Assembly: GCF_001039355.2 (NCBI RefSeq)
Contig: NW_019773781.1
Location: 247,615-311,614, forward strand
Reading direction: 5' to 3'
DNA length: 64,000 nucleotides
Source: Lingula anatina
Lineage: Eukaryota > Brachiopoda > Lingulata > Lingulida > Lingulidae
Numbering within the stretch: position 1 is the first letter of the stretch; each line of letters begins with the position of its first letter. The notes under the pieces were generated by a model. The model was not told the DNA's origin and did no database searches. It saw nothing but the letters and a program-made list of their open reading frames with translations. Of this stretch, positions 34,032-47,668 are shown one piece after another. The translations under genes were made by a program, and so were the position numbers.

Positions 34032-36706
34032 ATGCAATTCGCTCTGTGTCTCTCTGTAATGGTTGCCAGCTTCCTCACAATTGAGGGTCACGTGAGATGG
34101 GTGTGTCCGCGGCCACAAAGCACGAACACGGGTATTAAATCGGTAAGACATTTTTATGTGTCTAGTGGACCACATGGCTTTATCTGCTAAAAAATGGTCA
34201 TTTTACAAAAGTACCTAGTCTCGTTATTCGCTTAACGTCGGGTAGTCTAGGCGTCCTATTTCCCCTCACTGAGTACTATAATATCCATTATTGTGCACTA
34301 TTTCTTTCCTTTTTTTTTTTTTTTTGCCGTGCAGCGCTATTGGTTGGATATCGGTACAAATCTGTCGTTCGGAGGTTTGTTTTGAACTCAAATAATAGAG
34401 CGAACTAAAAGAAATTCGCCGTGTCATTCGTGTCCTTGGAGACGCACTACCCGGATATTGTATATGTATGCATGCCATAAAATCACGTCATGTTATGTTA
34501 TGTTATGCTATGCTATGCTATGCTATGCTATGCTATGCTATGCTATGCTATGTTATGTTATGTGTAATTCAGGGCCCATGTGGAGCTGTAGACTTTGAGG
34601 GGGGTTACATGGATGTGGTGCCTGGGCCGATGACAGTGCGCTGGGAGGAGTCCATTTTCCATCGCGGTGAGTGAGTGTGGGAGATGTGACATCTTTTCGT
34701 GGGTAACTGCGTTTTGGGCGTGACAGCGTGATTGGCTTTTTCTTAAGACTTTTTTGATAATTTTTCTTTGATAAGTGTGATTCTTGTTTGTTCTTAAAGT
34801 TGACTTGTAAGTTAAAATTTGTTTATCTTTTCAACCTATGGCTGTTAAATCGATTTTCGAGTCCCCAATGTCCAACTGATACCGTAGACATATAATCATT
34901 AAAACCTACATTCAGTCATATGTCATTTTGCCATGTTGCATGTGAGAAAACGTCACGATGACGTCACGTGTTCTTTCATGATGACGTCATGTATTTTTTC
35001 ACTCCATAACCCAGGCGATGTGTTTGAATTTCATCCATCATAACTGGTTTCGCTTCTCTATTTTAGGCGCCCCGTCTAGCATTCGCCTGATGAAGAAGGG
35101 GGACGACAGCACGGACTGCCTGCTTCTTGACCACATACCCCACAACGACGCCATGGTGGTGAAGTTTCCCTTCACAGACCCTAATTGCAAGGTAAGGAAA
35201 CCAAGGTAGAACAATCTTAATGACAATCTTATTTTTTTATCTATTATTTGTTCAATCAAGTTTTTTTTCTCTTTTTTTTTCCCATTATTCTTATTATTTT
35301 AGTTAAAACCATTAAAATTTTATTACAAATTCTAGATATCTGGGGAGCCATTGGGCAAATGTTCCGGAGTGACCCAGGTGACTGTGAACATTCCGGACAT
35401 CGATTGCCCGGACTGCTATCTTTTACTCACATCTGTGATGACGGACAAGTATGGACCCAGTATGTATACTTTACACAACGCAATCTTGTCTCACCTAACG
35501 CAATACATGTTTTTTTCCTCCTAATGCAAACATTATCTACCTTTTCACATCAATACACTGGAATTCTGAAAGTTCTGACGACGTTGAAATCTTGTGAATT
35601 TCCTTTGTACATTGTGGCAGCGCCGTTTAAAAATCTTCTAGATTTCTATTAAAATTGTAGCAGCCGTTTGAATTTTTTTAAATTTTCTCTTAGCGTCCTG
35701 AAAGCGCAGGTCAACGATTCAAGGTATTCGGACAAATGTTACAATGATGTGCAAAGCATTCTAGAACGCTGTGGAAAAAATGGGACTTATTGCTTTCGCG
35801 GCAGTGATAAATAATTTTAACTTACACTGCCAACCCACAAGGAGAACAAAAAAGTTACTCATTTTGTTTTATTTTACAGCTACAGCCTGTTCTCAGTTGA
35901 CTAACGGAAATAACAACTGCAGCACCTATTACACCTGTACTAATATAAAAATCAGGTATGGCATGCATCATCTTTAAATAAAACTTAATGTGTGTGTGTG
36001 CGTGTGTGTGTGCGTGTGTGTGTAAACATTTATTTATTTATTTATTTTTCAGGCCCACGGCAGCAGGGGTAGGCAGGGACATCAGCACGTGCACCAACTA
36101 CACCCAGAACCTCCTAGGAGCCTGGCCATTCATGATGCCCAATAACGTGTATTACGATGAAGGGCACAACTACAGTCCCGACGGCTGGTTGACTGGGAGC
36201 CAATTCCAAGGGGCAACAGCCACCTACCCTGCTGCCATCTATAACTCGGGCCCATGTGCTGCGCCCAGTAGAACGTTCGGGGTAGGGCATTGATCATGTT
36301 TAGCCTGTGTACATTTGCAAGATTTGACTACTTTGCGTATGCCCTGAATTTTTTTTTTTTTTTTTTTTTGCAAGTAACTATTAAATCTCTGTATAATTTC
36401 ATTTCTTTGACCTAGTTGTCTCTGTCTCCGTCTTCGTCAAACAGTACCGCACGTGGTTTGGTCAGTATGGTGGTGACCGAGAACCGAGCGTCTCTGATGG
36501 GCGTAGTGGTTGGGGAACAGCTCGGAATCGTCGCAGCGATCACGCTGAACGGGCGGCCAAATGGTAAGCTTTGTTTCTTGATAGTTGAACCCTGGGGGTA
36601 TTTTAGTTCTACTAACAGTACTTCCATGGACGAAACCGAACTGAATTAAACTTGATTTGTTTGAGTAAATTTGATATGACGTGCTTAATCAACTTATATT
36701 CCAGGT

Positions 36707-36775
<69 letters not shown>

Positions 36776-39700
36776 TGTGTGTATATAATATATACCTGTA
36801 CATCGTATAACGATGAATTAAACTGCCTTTCTCGGATAACCGATATAGATGTATGCGTTTCGAAAAGCATTTTTGTAAGGGGCGTGTGTGCACGCGTCTA
36901 CCGGGTACGTGTGAGCCAGTGTGTGTTTGTTTTGTGTGTGTGTGTGTGTGTGTGTGTGCCTAGGCGTGTTCTTTCGTGAGTGTTTGTGTGTCTTTGACAA
37001 TAAGCATTCGAGTTGTGACTTCTGTCTTTTCCATATTCTTCCTGGCCTGCAGGTGCCAATACGGTCAATATTCCAATATCTATGATGAAGAACGGCGTAT
37101 TGCAAGGAATTATAGATGTCGCACAGGCAGCAGCATTCATTGACTCAGGTAGTATGGCTTTAATCAGTGCAGACATTTGCGAAAACAATTGAGCGAAAAT
37201 TCAGTTTGTCTTTTGAAAACGGATCCTTTTAAAGTGGTATGAACTCAAATACAGTATTTTATTTAAAATACTACAGGACACAAGCAAAATGACTAAATGA
37301 AAAGAAATGTATATACAATTTTACTTGAAATACGATTGTTGTACTACTTTATTTTGAATGTGAGTATTGGTATATTTTTACAAAAGTAAATGAAAAATAA
37401 TATTTCTTCAACTTGTAGGTAAATTTTTTACATCCATGTCTGTAACATTTGGCAACGAAATCCTGCAGGGCGATGTCATTGATGGTGTAACACAGGTAAA
37501 TACTTAAAGGCGTCGCAGAATACGACTGTCAATCCCTTTGTCAAGTCACATTTGTAAAAATACAAAGTTACATAATCATGGTAGCATCTCTTTTTCAAAC
37601 AAAGAAGTTTGCATAATAATATATTCCCTTAACCTCGTCATCTATAGACTTTTTATAAAGTAAATAGAGATTTCAAAAAGAAACATTAAACCAAACATTG
37701 TGCAAATCGCATTTGCAAATCAATCTTCCCTAAGATCAGTTGTGTCGGGGTACTTGTTTTTCGTGTATACATAGTCATGCCTACTGTAATTGATAACGCT
37801 GAGAGTTGCTTTATTGGTCTATAATTCAGGTTTCCCTAATGACGCCATCGGGAACGGTAGGGGAGGCCATTTTTGTGCCCGGTTCCAGTGACATTCAGTA
37901 CGAGATAGTGGTGAGTAACAAGGCGCCTTTAATGGATGTCATGTTCGTAAAGACGCGTTTTGCATAGTGGATATATTAGCGGATCCAGGATCCAGGAAGT
38001 GAATGGTACGGAGAAGTCGCAAGGATGAAATGGGAAAACGGTGTAGATTCTTAGAGGCCCACTGGAAAATGAACTGGGTTGTTGTTGTTGTTTTATTTAT
38101 TATTTATGTTCCTTTTTTATAACACAGATACTGTAGGTTGGAACATATTAATGATCAAGTTAAAGCAATGTGCCATCAATTATTACCTTTACTGTAAACA
38201 CACTTTTTCTGTTTCTGTGTTGGATATACTGGGGGTTCTTGTACGTGGAACAATAGATTACTATTGATAAATTTTGCTTGCTTTCCGTTTAGGTAATGGG
38301 TCCGTCTTCTAAACCAAGTGCTGGTCTGTATGGTCCCGCGAGACGCGGCATGACTAGCACGTCTAGTGTAGATCTGACGATAGGTGGCAGCAGGATAGGC
38401 ACCCAAAGCTGGCATGGAAAGGGCACCCTGGTACCTGAGGTAAGTTTTGTTATTTTCATCCTTCAAAATGTTTTGTGAGTTCTTTATCTGTAGGTTTGCG
38501 TGATATGATCTTTTTCAGCCTATTTAATTTTCATGGTCCTATGGCCGTATTTCAGTGGTCACCATGTCACAAAATTAACCAGTCCTTGGGTTATACGGCT
38601 GTGGGGTGTAGGTGTGGGTGCACTGGGAGTGGGATATTTGATAAAAGGGATAGACGGGTGCAGGTAACGTGCAAACAAACAGGTAGGAAAAGGGGGTGGG
38701 ATGGCGGCAAGTGCCTCCAGTGCCATCTGGCGGCTATGTCCTTGCATACATTCTCCGCGTGATTACCACGTCATGACGTCACGTGTTTCAGGCTCCTCTC
38801 AGTATGTCCGCCGTGTTGCTGTACATGTGGAAGGAAATGATGTACGTGGAGGTCAGCACTGGAAACACGTGGAGAGCACGTGGCCAGGTACGGCGAGAAA
38901 GAAGTAAAAATAATATCATTGTTCTTGATTTTAATTTTTTTAAATTAAATTTCTGTGTAAGATCATCTGATAAAGGGCATACCTTTGTTCGCTGCTATTC
39001 AAAAACTATATGGGGATTATATAAATTTTATAAAGTGCTTAAAACTATGATGTGTATATACGTTTGTATGCTTAAAAATCATAATAACAAAACAGATGGC
39101 ATATGTGGATATCTTTACTGGTAGGTCTTCAGAGCGCCTAGTTCACAACAGTTACATTTAGGCCCTTGCAATTGATTCGGTCATTGTTTTGAATTATTAG
39201 AAATTAACTAAGTATGTACTTTCAAAAACATCGTTTACTTAAAAAAAATTCTATTGTCTTATCTCCCGATTTTTTCAGGTATCAGCTCCAAGTAAAGCCG
39301 CCTGCACGGCCAGCAAAACAGTTCTTTGTAAGTTGACTAATATTTGCCAATATCATTTTGGGAGCATGCACATGCTCCTTGAAGTAATTTATTTCACGTG
39401 GTTGAAAAAGTTGTCAATTCAGTGGAGAAAAGCGATTAAGGCATTGGTTTAAGAATGTTAATTATTAATTAACAACTGGTAAACTATTTTTCATTGCCAG
39501 TTCGGGTTTCTGGGCACCTTAGTTACAATATTTTTACAAAACAGTTTGCCTTTATCTCTTTTTAGGTCAGGTCAGTGAAGTGACCGTAGACGGCCAGGCG
39601 TCGGACAGGTTGAAAAAGGTCCTGGACACGAATGGCTTGGCTGCTGTTCATTACGACGCACTTGCAAAGACTCTTAATATGAGGTAGGAAAAGGAAATTA

Positions 39701-40574
39701 CATTTTTGATGAGATGACGCCTGATATATGACAACGCAACTAGACAGCGTCACTTTATCATAACTCTTGGTAACATAACTCACCTCAATGATTTTACGAC
39801 GAGCTTTAAATCACTTCTCGGTGGGAACCTAGTAAGTAGGCCTAATGGGGTGTGCATTATGAATGAGAGAACAAATGATAGTTCTATTCAATAGTGTATA
39901 TAATATATAATGTATAATGATGTCTGCAACAATTTATAGGCTTACGAAACAAAAATAAAATTGTTTCTCTCTGGTAACACTGTGACAAATGCATCATGTG
40001 CTTGTTTTGAAAAAAAAAATGTTAAATAAACGTCATTTTAGCCTTTTTTTTCTTCATTTTAGTGTCCTTGTATTTGACGCTCGCCAAGACGAAAATGTGA
40101 CCGGTGTACAAGTAACCTCTGGTAGCAGTCAGCTGTGTTCTGCGGGCGGAGAACTGTTTGCGCCATCACTTCTTCAAGACAAGGGTTTTATGTTAAAGGT
40201 ATGTTGACGAAAATTCTGCTTAACACAACTTTATCGTCCTAGGATTTGGAAATGGAGATTTCTACATTGTCCGATCGAGGAATCGTGTGTTTCACCTCCT
40301 CCTATTTTATAACAAATTCCAGGACCATACCATGGAGGTGGCTCTGGATGACGACAACATAGCAGCATTGCAACGGGGAGAGGTCAAGGTGAAGGTAATG
40401 ACTTCGCGTTATCCTGACGGCATTTACGGCAACATTCCGTCACTCTCGCAAATGCCGCAACCAAGCACCGCCAATCCAAGAAGCACGCGCGGTCCAATAA
40501 GTAGAGGGAGCCACACAACAACGGGAGCACCAGTTATAATGACTGCTCTGCTTGTTTTGGCCAAGATTATATAA
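34032..40574 (+). CDS. Secreted GPI-type protein: N-terminal histidine-brace domain plus CHRD repeats
   Basis: Sixteen exons give one intact 652-aa frame: 34032-34142, 34573-34666, 35067-35191, 35336-35459, 35880-35955, 36053-36281, 36416-36563, 37053-37148, 37419-37495, 37830-37910, 38293-38439, 38792-38887, 39279-39327, 39566-39683, 40063-40198, 40323-40574. Residues 1-19 are a signal peptide; cleavage before GHVRW or HVRW leaves histidine at or next to the mature N-terminus. The following HVRWVCPRPQ, TGIKSGPCG, TVRWEESIFHRGAP and LLDHIPHND motifs, then Cys pairs and a CSTYYTC segment, look like copper LPMO-type domains with a His brace (His 20 and the His of ESIFHRG). Residues about 253-610 contain three chordin-like (CHRD) modules, with sheet-rich blocks ending in motifs such as YVEVSTGNTWRARGQ and VKVKVMTSRYPDGIYGNI. 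The end is Ser/Thr/Pro-rich, then a hydrophobic tail (PVIMTALLVLAKII) suggesting a GPI anchor. Enzyme activity is inferred, not shown. Confidence 0.8.
34487..34562. repeat. ATGCT/ATGTT pentanucleotide microsatellite
   Basis: About 15 tandem 5-bp units directly before the acceptor of exon 2 of the secreted-protein gene. It produces a spurious open frame fused to exon 2. Confidence 0.9.
35695..35812 (+). other. Orphan open segment in intron 4 of the secreted-protein gene
   Basis: After an acceptor (TCTCTTAG) the frame encodes VLKAQVNDSRYSDKCYND and continues through C-G-K-N-G-T-Y-C-F-R-G to a stop. Its cysteines and a sequon suit a secreted protein, but entry phase 2 does not match exon 4 (phase 1). 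It could be a decayed or alternative terminal exon. Confidence 0.35.
36711..36774. repeat. TA microsatellite in intron 7
   Basis: TA run of about 64 bp; a GT repeat follows at 36931-36957. Confidence 0.9.
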
Positions 40575-41725
40575 ATGATCAATCAAATATTAATTGAAAA
40601 AACCATCCGTGCATGAAATATGTTTGCGAATCAGCCTTATATATTGCCATATATGTATTGCCCCTATTTTACAGTTCTAAATGGAGTTTCACCAAAACTG
40701 ACTTACGTCTTGTTAATCCCTTTCTTCCATAACATTTGACCCACTTGTATGTCACTTACAACAACCCAAGATCAACTATTTTTGAGATTAGAAAAATTGA
40801 TTTTCATATTATACGTGACGTGCATGAGATAAGCATCGCCGTCATTTTTAAGAGGCTATTTTTACCTATAAACTTTATATTTTTAAAGAAAAATTCCAGT
40901 TGGTACTTATAGCAATGAATGACTTTTTAGATGAAACTGATTTTCTTTTCATAAATATTTAAGTTTTTGATTAAGTATTTTTTAATTTTTAAAAAGATTT
41001 TATGATGTGTTATGACTTTTGTTTCGAAAGACAATCAGATTATTGGTCGTTAATAAATTAGCACATTAGGAAGAGCAAACAGTGTGCTATATTAATATAA
41101 CAGTGTTTTATGTTATATCCTATGTTTTAACATGACTTTTATTGATAAATAAGGAATGTACGAAGAATAAAAATTCGTCTACCCTCAACAATGAAATACT
41201 CCACGGGTCGATAAAACCTACAAAACGTCAGGAAACAAACCCTACTTGTCTGCCTTTCGATGCACACTAAAATTGGCCGAAATGGGCATAGGGGTAGTAA
41301 GCTTAGCACCTGAAATATAAATCATGGGTACATTTGGGACGGAGAAAACCAAGATATCGGTTTTGCACGGCAGAAAATGTTTTTGTCTAGGGTGGGACTA
41401 GGCCTATATTACGAGAATTTTGTTTCTAAATACGAAATTGGTTTAAATTAAAAAAAAAAAAAAAACGATCACTTATGTGTTCAGGTTTTTGATTTTGAAG
41501 GGAATTTCCCGCACAACTTTCAGTTAAGCTGCAACAATGAAATATCTGAAAATTTGTGAAAAAAAATCGGCTGAGCTGCTTTAAATTTCCATCCGAAACC
41601 CCGCAAATGACCACGAGAGAGGACAGGTAAGTAAATTGTTTGGCAAGATCCTGTCCTTTCTTGCTGAAATTTGGTACCCACATATTTTTTAATAAGTTAG
41701 AGACTGTTAATGAGGTACGTACATG
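40575..41725. other. 3' flank of the secreted-protein gene
   Basis: AT-rich with an AATAAA at about 41168 that could end the transcript, giving a 3' UTR of about 0.6 kb. No further gene seen up to the LTR. Confidence 0.45.
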
Positions 41726-42379
41726 TGTAACACAGTAGTGTTATACAATTTGTCTCTGCCTTTAAATCACATTTTCAATCACGGAAGAGAAACCAAAATT
41801 AGAAACAAAAATCTCGGTAAAGTAATTTATTTAAGTAATTGAAGATACACCCCTTTCAGATGACAGAAAATGGAAACCCGGTGCCAACTCTAAAATTATA
41901 GAAATACTTTGGCCTCATAGTCATTTCGCTCTTTTGATCTCTTCCACCAAAAACAGTCACTACACCTTGGGAAATTTCAGTTGAGGCCATTCCCAGGTCC
42001 GAGCGTTATGTAATCTTATTACCCGGAGAACATATCCGTGTTCAGGGCTACTATGAAATGTAATACAGTCCCTGCATTTAGTTTTATCATACTTCCTATT
42101 AATCACGTTTGTTACATTTAGTTCCTTTATTATTCCTATAAATTACACACATTTAGTAATAGTTATTGGGCATGCAGGACTTAGAACGATTCAGTATAAA
42201 ATGAGGGCTTCTCAGTTAGTGAGACAGAGACCCCGGGAGATCGTCGTGACCATTCCTGCCTGCGTGCCAGTTTGTAGCCCGTCGGTGAATAAAGATCTAC
42301 ATGAGCTACAATTGAAGTCGTTCCATGTTTTCAAGCTGCTACCCGCTCAGAACTAAGTAACCAACCGGCGCGGGTTACA
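41726..42379 (+). mobile_element. Solo LTR, 654 bp, 4-bp target duplication
   Basis: Starts TGTAACACAG and ends GGGTTACA, giving a 6-bp inverted TGTAAC/GTTACA terminus. CATG flanks both sides (41722-41725 and 42380-42383). Inside, TATAAA at about 42196 and AATAAA at about 42288 are spaced as promoter and polyadenylation signals of an LTR. No internal retrotransposon sequence is adjacent, so recombination between two LTRs probably removed it. TG...CA ends with a 4-bp duplication suit a Ty3/gypsy-type element. Confidence 0.75.
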
Positions 42380-42383
42380 CATG

Positions 42384-44254
42384 TATACCATTTATTCTGA
42401 ATGAAAATGATTGTTGTTATTGTTTTGGAAGGGAAGTATGGGTCACACTCCACAGCAAAAACAAAGACATTTATTATACATTGTATCATGTCAAAAAGTT
42501 TTAAAAGTAACAAAAAGACCATGTTCACTTTCGGTTATGATTAGGTTTCAAGTATAGCCGGGGGAATCCCCTTCAAGACAGGCCCACCCATTCACAAAAA
42601 TGAAGCCGTTTTCACTCGAGGGTTTGACCTAATGTGAGCTTATTTTTGAATGCTCGTGCCTCAGCCAGCATTCGTGCAGTGCCTTTTTAAAGTGTGAATG
42701 CTGGCGAGCATGTACGCGCGTTTGCTTCCTTTCTGTCAGTACGCACACCTGTTCAAGCAGACGATAACTGCGCAGCGTTCCAGTCCAGAGCGCATCTGAT
42801 GAATGAGCAGTTCGAGTCACGTGATTTCATTCACAGTTTCCCCAAACGAAATCTGAGATTTAAGGTCAGACGAGTTGATAGGGTTGGATAGGGAACAAGT
42901 GGGTCTTTTACCGCTAGCGAGGAGACATAGGCCTACATATGAGAAAAGGAGATAAGGTTTTCACTGACCCGGGCATCTAATAGAGCTGTCTCCGCTGTCG
43001 TCAGTGGACACTACAACAAAATTTGAGACGGGCATAATATCAGCCATATAGGCCTATAACTGCTGAAAGTAAAGAAAGGAAACTAGCCGTTTGAATAGAT
43101 CTTATTGAGTAACAAGAAGAGACACAAAGTTTTTGATACCCGCTGTTGCGTAGATGAACGGGAGATTTCAACTGACAACTCCATTAACTAGAAGGCCTCT
43201 TATGATTGCCGTGTCGTGTTAAGCTACAGTAAGGGTCTATTTGATTTGCGTTACAAGGACGTGATTGAGAAGGGCAAAGCGGCATATTAACAATCACAGA
43301 AAAGCCAGTTGCTTCGTGTTTCGGCAATTTGAAGTATTGGGGTCACGTCAAAGCACGTGCATTTCTTTGGAACTTTCTACGTTAATCGAACCGCAGGGTA
43401 AGTACATGTACAGTTAACGTGTATTGTAAGATATATAAACCATTGTCACTTTGATTTTCTTTTATGTCATTTGTCTCTTAGCTTAATATTGCTGGTTTCT
43501 AGGTTTGGGTGGGTTGGCCTTGGGGGGGGGGGGGGCGAAGGTGGGGCAGTGATGTCGGCCTAAAATATATTTTAAAACTGATGGCGTTTGGGGTGGGTGG
43601 GTGGGGGGGGGGGCGTGTAGCTTCACCTCCAACTTCTTTAACCTCTCATGCCACAGTTAAGTTAATCTCATTGACTCGCAACAAGTTGACCTGTGTCCTA
43701 GCTAGAGCTGGATCCTGGTTTATGTCAAAAGTTTAGAAAACGATATTTGAAATGAAAACTCAGCCAGAGATTCAGAGCACCAGTATAACATTGTTCTGGT
43801 ATTAATGGTGATGTAGGTTACTTGACATGACTTGAGAAGTCCCGCCAATGCTGGAGTCCTTACAACCGCATACATTTAGNTGGGTGGGGGGGGGGCGTGT
43901 AGCTTCACCTCCAACTTCTTTAACCTCTCATGCCACAGTTAAGTTAATCTCATTGACTCGCAACAAGTTGACCTGTGTCCTAGCTAGAGCTGGATCCTGG
44001 TTTATGTCAAAAGTTTAGAAAACGATATTTGAAATGAAAACTCAGCCAGAGATTCAGAGCACCAGTATAACATTGTTCTGGTATTAATGGTGATGTAGGT
44101 TACTTGACATGACTTGAGAAGTCCCGCCAATGCTGGAGTCCTTACAACCGCATACATTTAGACAAAGATCGAGAAGATGAGAAAAATGTCGACAAGCTAG
44201 GCAAAAAAATTTTTAAAAAATGTGTAAAGGCAAATTTCTACATTGTATAAATTG

Positions 44255-44291
<37 letters not shown>

Positions 44292-45966
44292 AAAAAGAGA
44301 CAGAGAGAGAGAGAGAGGGGGGAGAGAGAGAGAGAGATTGCTAATAACAATTCCAGTGGTAGGGTGTCGAGTTGACGTACGTTGCCTCTTTACTGAAAAC
44401 AAATTAAGCATGTCAAACAGTAGTTGGGGAAATTGATTGAAATGTAGGGCGTTTGTCAAGACTCCGACTACATAAAGCCCATGTGAATGCTGTGGCACCT
44501 GCTGTCTGTCAAAATATGAACATTAATTAAACCAAGAATGTTTGATACAGACAAAAAATAGAAAAAGAAAAAAAAAGAGTGACTTGGGGATAGACGAACG
44601 AATACACAGAGAGACATGCATATTCATACGTACATGCACATTCATACTTACAGAAAGAGAGAAAGAAAGAAAAAAGAAAGAAAGAAAGGAAGGAAGGAAG
44701 GAAGAAAGAAAGAATGAGAGAAGAGGGATAAGCCACCGCGAAGACCAACATTCACTGATTTATATGTAAACACGTATTACGTTTTATCAGTGATAGCTTA
44801 GACGTATTACATCTCTGATATAGCGCTAGTAATACATTCAGTACACACTTCACAGATAACAGTAAAACGGAAGCACTGTCATTTCAAGAGTCATCGTTAA
44901 TCTATTTATTTTGGGTTTGGCTCCCTGGTGATGCATTTTCTTCTCAACAATTTTTTAGTGCCGTGATCCTAATCCTTCTTAATTTTGATCTCCTCACCAC
45001 CTTACTGGTTATGATTAGTTCAATTTGTATTTATCAGATGAATAAAATGATTTATTCACACTTGCTGTGTGGATTAATCGATTAATTAATTACACATTTA
45101 AAAAAGGAGGAAAACAAAATAAAGAAATTACGTCATCAACTATATACATGTTTAAGTTGTAGCTCTCTTCTTAGTAACAAAGCAAAACGATGAAGACTAC
45201 AGAGAGCCCATTTAATGCTTCGGTGCGTTTAAAGGTAGGCGAATAAATCTATGCAGTGTACACAACACGCAAGCACTGATATGTGTGTGAATAAAAGGGT
45301 CACCTAATCTTCAAGATTGAGCCGCTCCTTTTTTTCCGGTGGGGATTCCTTTGCGTAAGATATTTGTCTTATGCGTTTTATAGGTCTTGTTTTTTAAGCG
45401 ACAGGATGCTGCGGTTTTGCCATGTTGACTTTTAATTGTCTGGTGTTTCAAACACTTGCGTTGCAATGGGGAGGATGTGGAAAGAGTTTTCAACTGAAGT
45501 ACTTTTGTGGCTTTTAATTGTAGTGTTGATTGATGATTTGTTTCACTTCATCTTATGGAGAGAGAGAGAGAGAGAGAGAGAAAGAGGAAGAAAAAGAGTT
45601 GATTAAGTATGGCAGTAAAACAAAAATACATCCAAAATGTGCATATTCCGAAAACGTGTATATAAAAAAGACGCATCGTTTATTAGAAAATAAGTTCATG
45701 CCATAGGCGTATTCAGACACCATAATACAATTTCATTTTGTTGAATGAACAAATACGCTGACAGTACCTAATCACTGAGTGAAACCAATAACTTGTTACA
45801 GTGTATCGCAGTGGCGTGAGTAATCTTTTATCTGTCTGTCAGAGAACACTCCCGTTTCCGGTAGGGAATTCCCCAGCGTAAATCGCGGAAGCTGGTGGCA
45901 TTGATACGATATGATTTATCGGGTCTTCAGTGCCATTAGGCCAATGAGCCATAGTGATGATGGTAA

Positions 45967-45997
<31 letters not shown>

Positions 45998-46143
45998 GGG
46001 ATTGTAAACATTCTTGTCATTACGTTGTTGTTGAGTGAGAGCGAGAGCAGGGTATGGAGGGTAATGAGAGTGAGAGAGGGGGTCATGGATGGATGAATGG
46101 ATTAATGTATGGAGATAAAGAGGTAAAGAAAGGATGGATGGAA

Positions 46144-46230
<87 letters not shown>

Positions 46231-46821
46231 GAAGGAGAAGCGAAGAGAGAGAAGGAGAGAGAAAGAGAGAGAGTATCGGTGGATGGATGGATGGATGGGT
46301 GGGTATATGGATGGAGAGAGGGGAGAATGAGAGAGATAAAAAATCTTTTCAACGAATAACCTACAGTTGATGAAAAATGGGTTTATAACAACATTTAGTT
46401 CGATATTTTATTCATTCACGGAACGTCAAAGACAAGATGTGTAGTTACATATTTAGAATATTAAATAAGCGTCTAAAAATACCCTTTAAACGACTTGGTG
46501 AATAAGATGAACATTCTTTCAGAAATACTTTTCTCGTTAAGATACGGGCAACAGCGATGAATAGATAATTTAGAGGGGAATAATGCGATCATTAAAACCA
46601 TTATAGAAAGGCCTCCAAATTCCGTGGCTTAAATTCTGATCATCTGTATGCATGCAGTGTGCGTACAGGAACAACATCGTAGTATGGGGGAACGGATTAA
46701 CTACCGGTACATACCTGTGGGAGAGACAATGAATAATACAAGCAATGTACTAAGTACTTTTAAGTATTTTAAAGTACATGTATAAAGCTTAGAAGTTTAC
46801 GATAAAATATGCACAGATGTC

Positions 46822-46860
<39 letters not shown>

Positions 46861-47650
46861 TTGTGTGTGTTTTTCTCGTGGAAGGGTGGAAAATAGTGGT
46901 GGCTGATGACTGATGTGGTTGTGTAGGCGAATAGGGCATGCGTTTGGGTGTGTGCGGGTGCGGGCGTGTGCTTGCAATATCGGATCTTGGGGGGAGGAGT
47001 TAACTGGACCATTGGTTCAAAGCCGCTTACCCCAGCTGTATACTCTGTATAACAGGAGAAATGAGGCTAAATCAAAACAACATTTCCATCTCTGTACATT
47101 ATATATTACTATTACAGTGAATTGCCCACATTGTCTCTTTCCCCTGGACCCGCCAATGCAGCAGGTAGTGGTTTGGAGGGTTCGAAAGAACCGCACTTTA
47201 GGTTGATCTGGGTTCTATGAGAATTGTGAAATCCCTACTCTGTAATTGCTAGCTGCACACCTGCAGTCAGTAACTTAATCCGCATGTCTTTCCTGTTGAC
47301 CAATTTCTTCTGATCTTCAAATATTTTATGATAAATCATTCTTTGTGAGCGTTGACATCAGTTTACCGCAAATATGTCTGCATTAATCAAGTAATTCCGA
47401 TTTAAAGTCTTGCATGGCATAATCTTGGCTCAACTTAAAGGTCTCTACCATCATTTATCACGATTGGCAGCTTTCATTTCATTTTTGAGAAGTTATGTGA
47501 ATATCTCTTGTACCTTTTTAACGCTCATACTAAAAGATTTGCTTTATGGAAACCAATGCCAATCATGTATTTGTAGCATTTTCGCCAACTCACTTCTTTT
47601 GTATAAGGTATCTAATAAGTTAGAATTAAATGAATTTATGAAATTCTATT
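42384..47650. other. Microsatellite-rich intergenic region
   Basis: No gene is supported. It holds G runs at 43518-43535 and 43605-43612, a GT-then-GA tract at 44255-44337, GAAA/GGAA repeats at 44650-44715, a GA run at 45558-45582, a GT run at 45967-45993, a TA-then-GA tract at 46147-46275 with GGAT repeats after it, and a GT run at 46825-46860. Long open frames here are microsatellite artefacts. Confidence 0.6.
43590..44161. repeat. ~280-bp direct duplication flanking a single N
   Basis: The sequence from the G run and GCGTGTAGCTTCACCTCC to CCGCATACATTTAG is present at 43590-43879 and again at 43881-44161, essentially identical, with one N between. This is the signature of two overlapping contig ends joined without merging. 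Confidence 0.85.
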
Positions 47651-47668
47651 CAATATTGCAGGCACATT

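Noticed and set aside
46054-46359. Arg/Glu-rich 101-codon frame
   Set aside because: Made of TA and GA microsatellites; the opposite strand is equally open.
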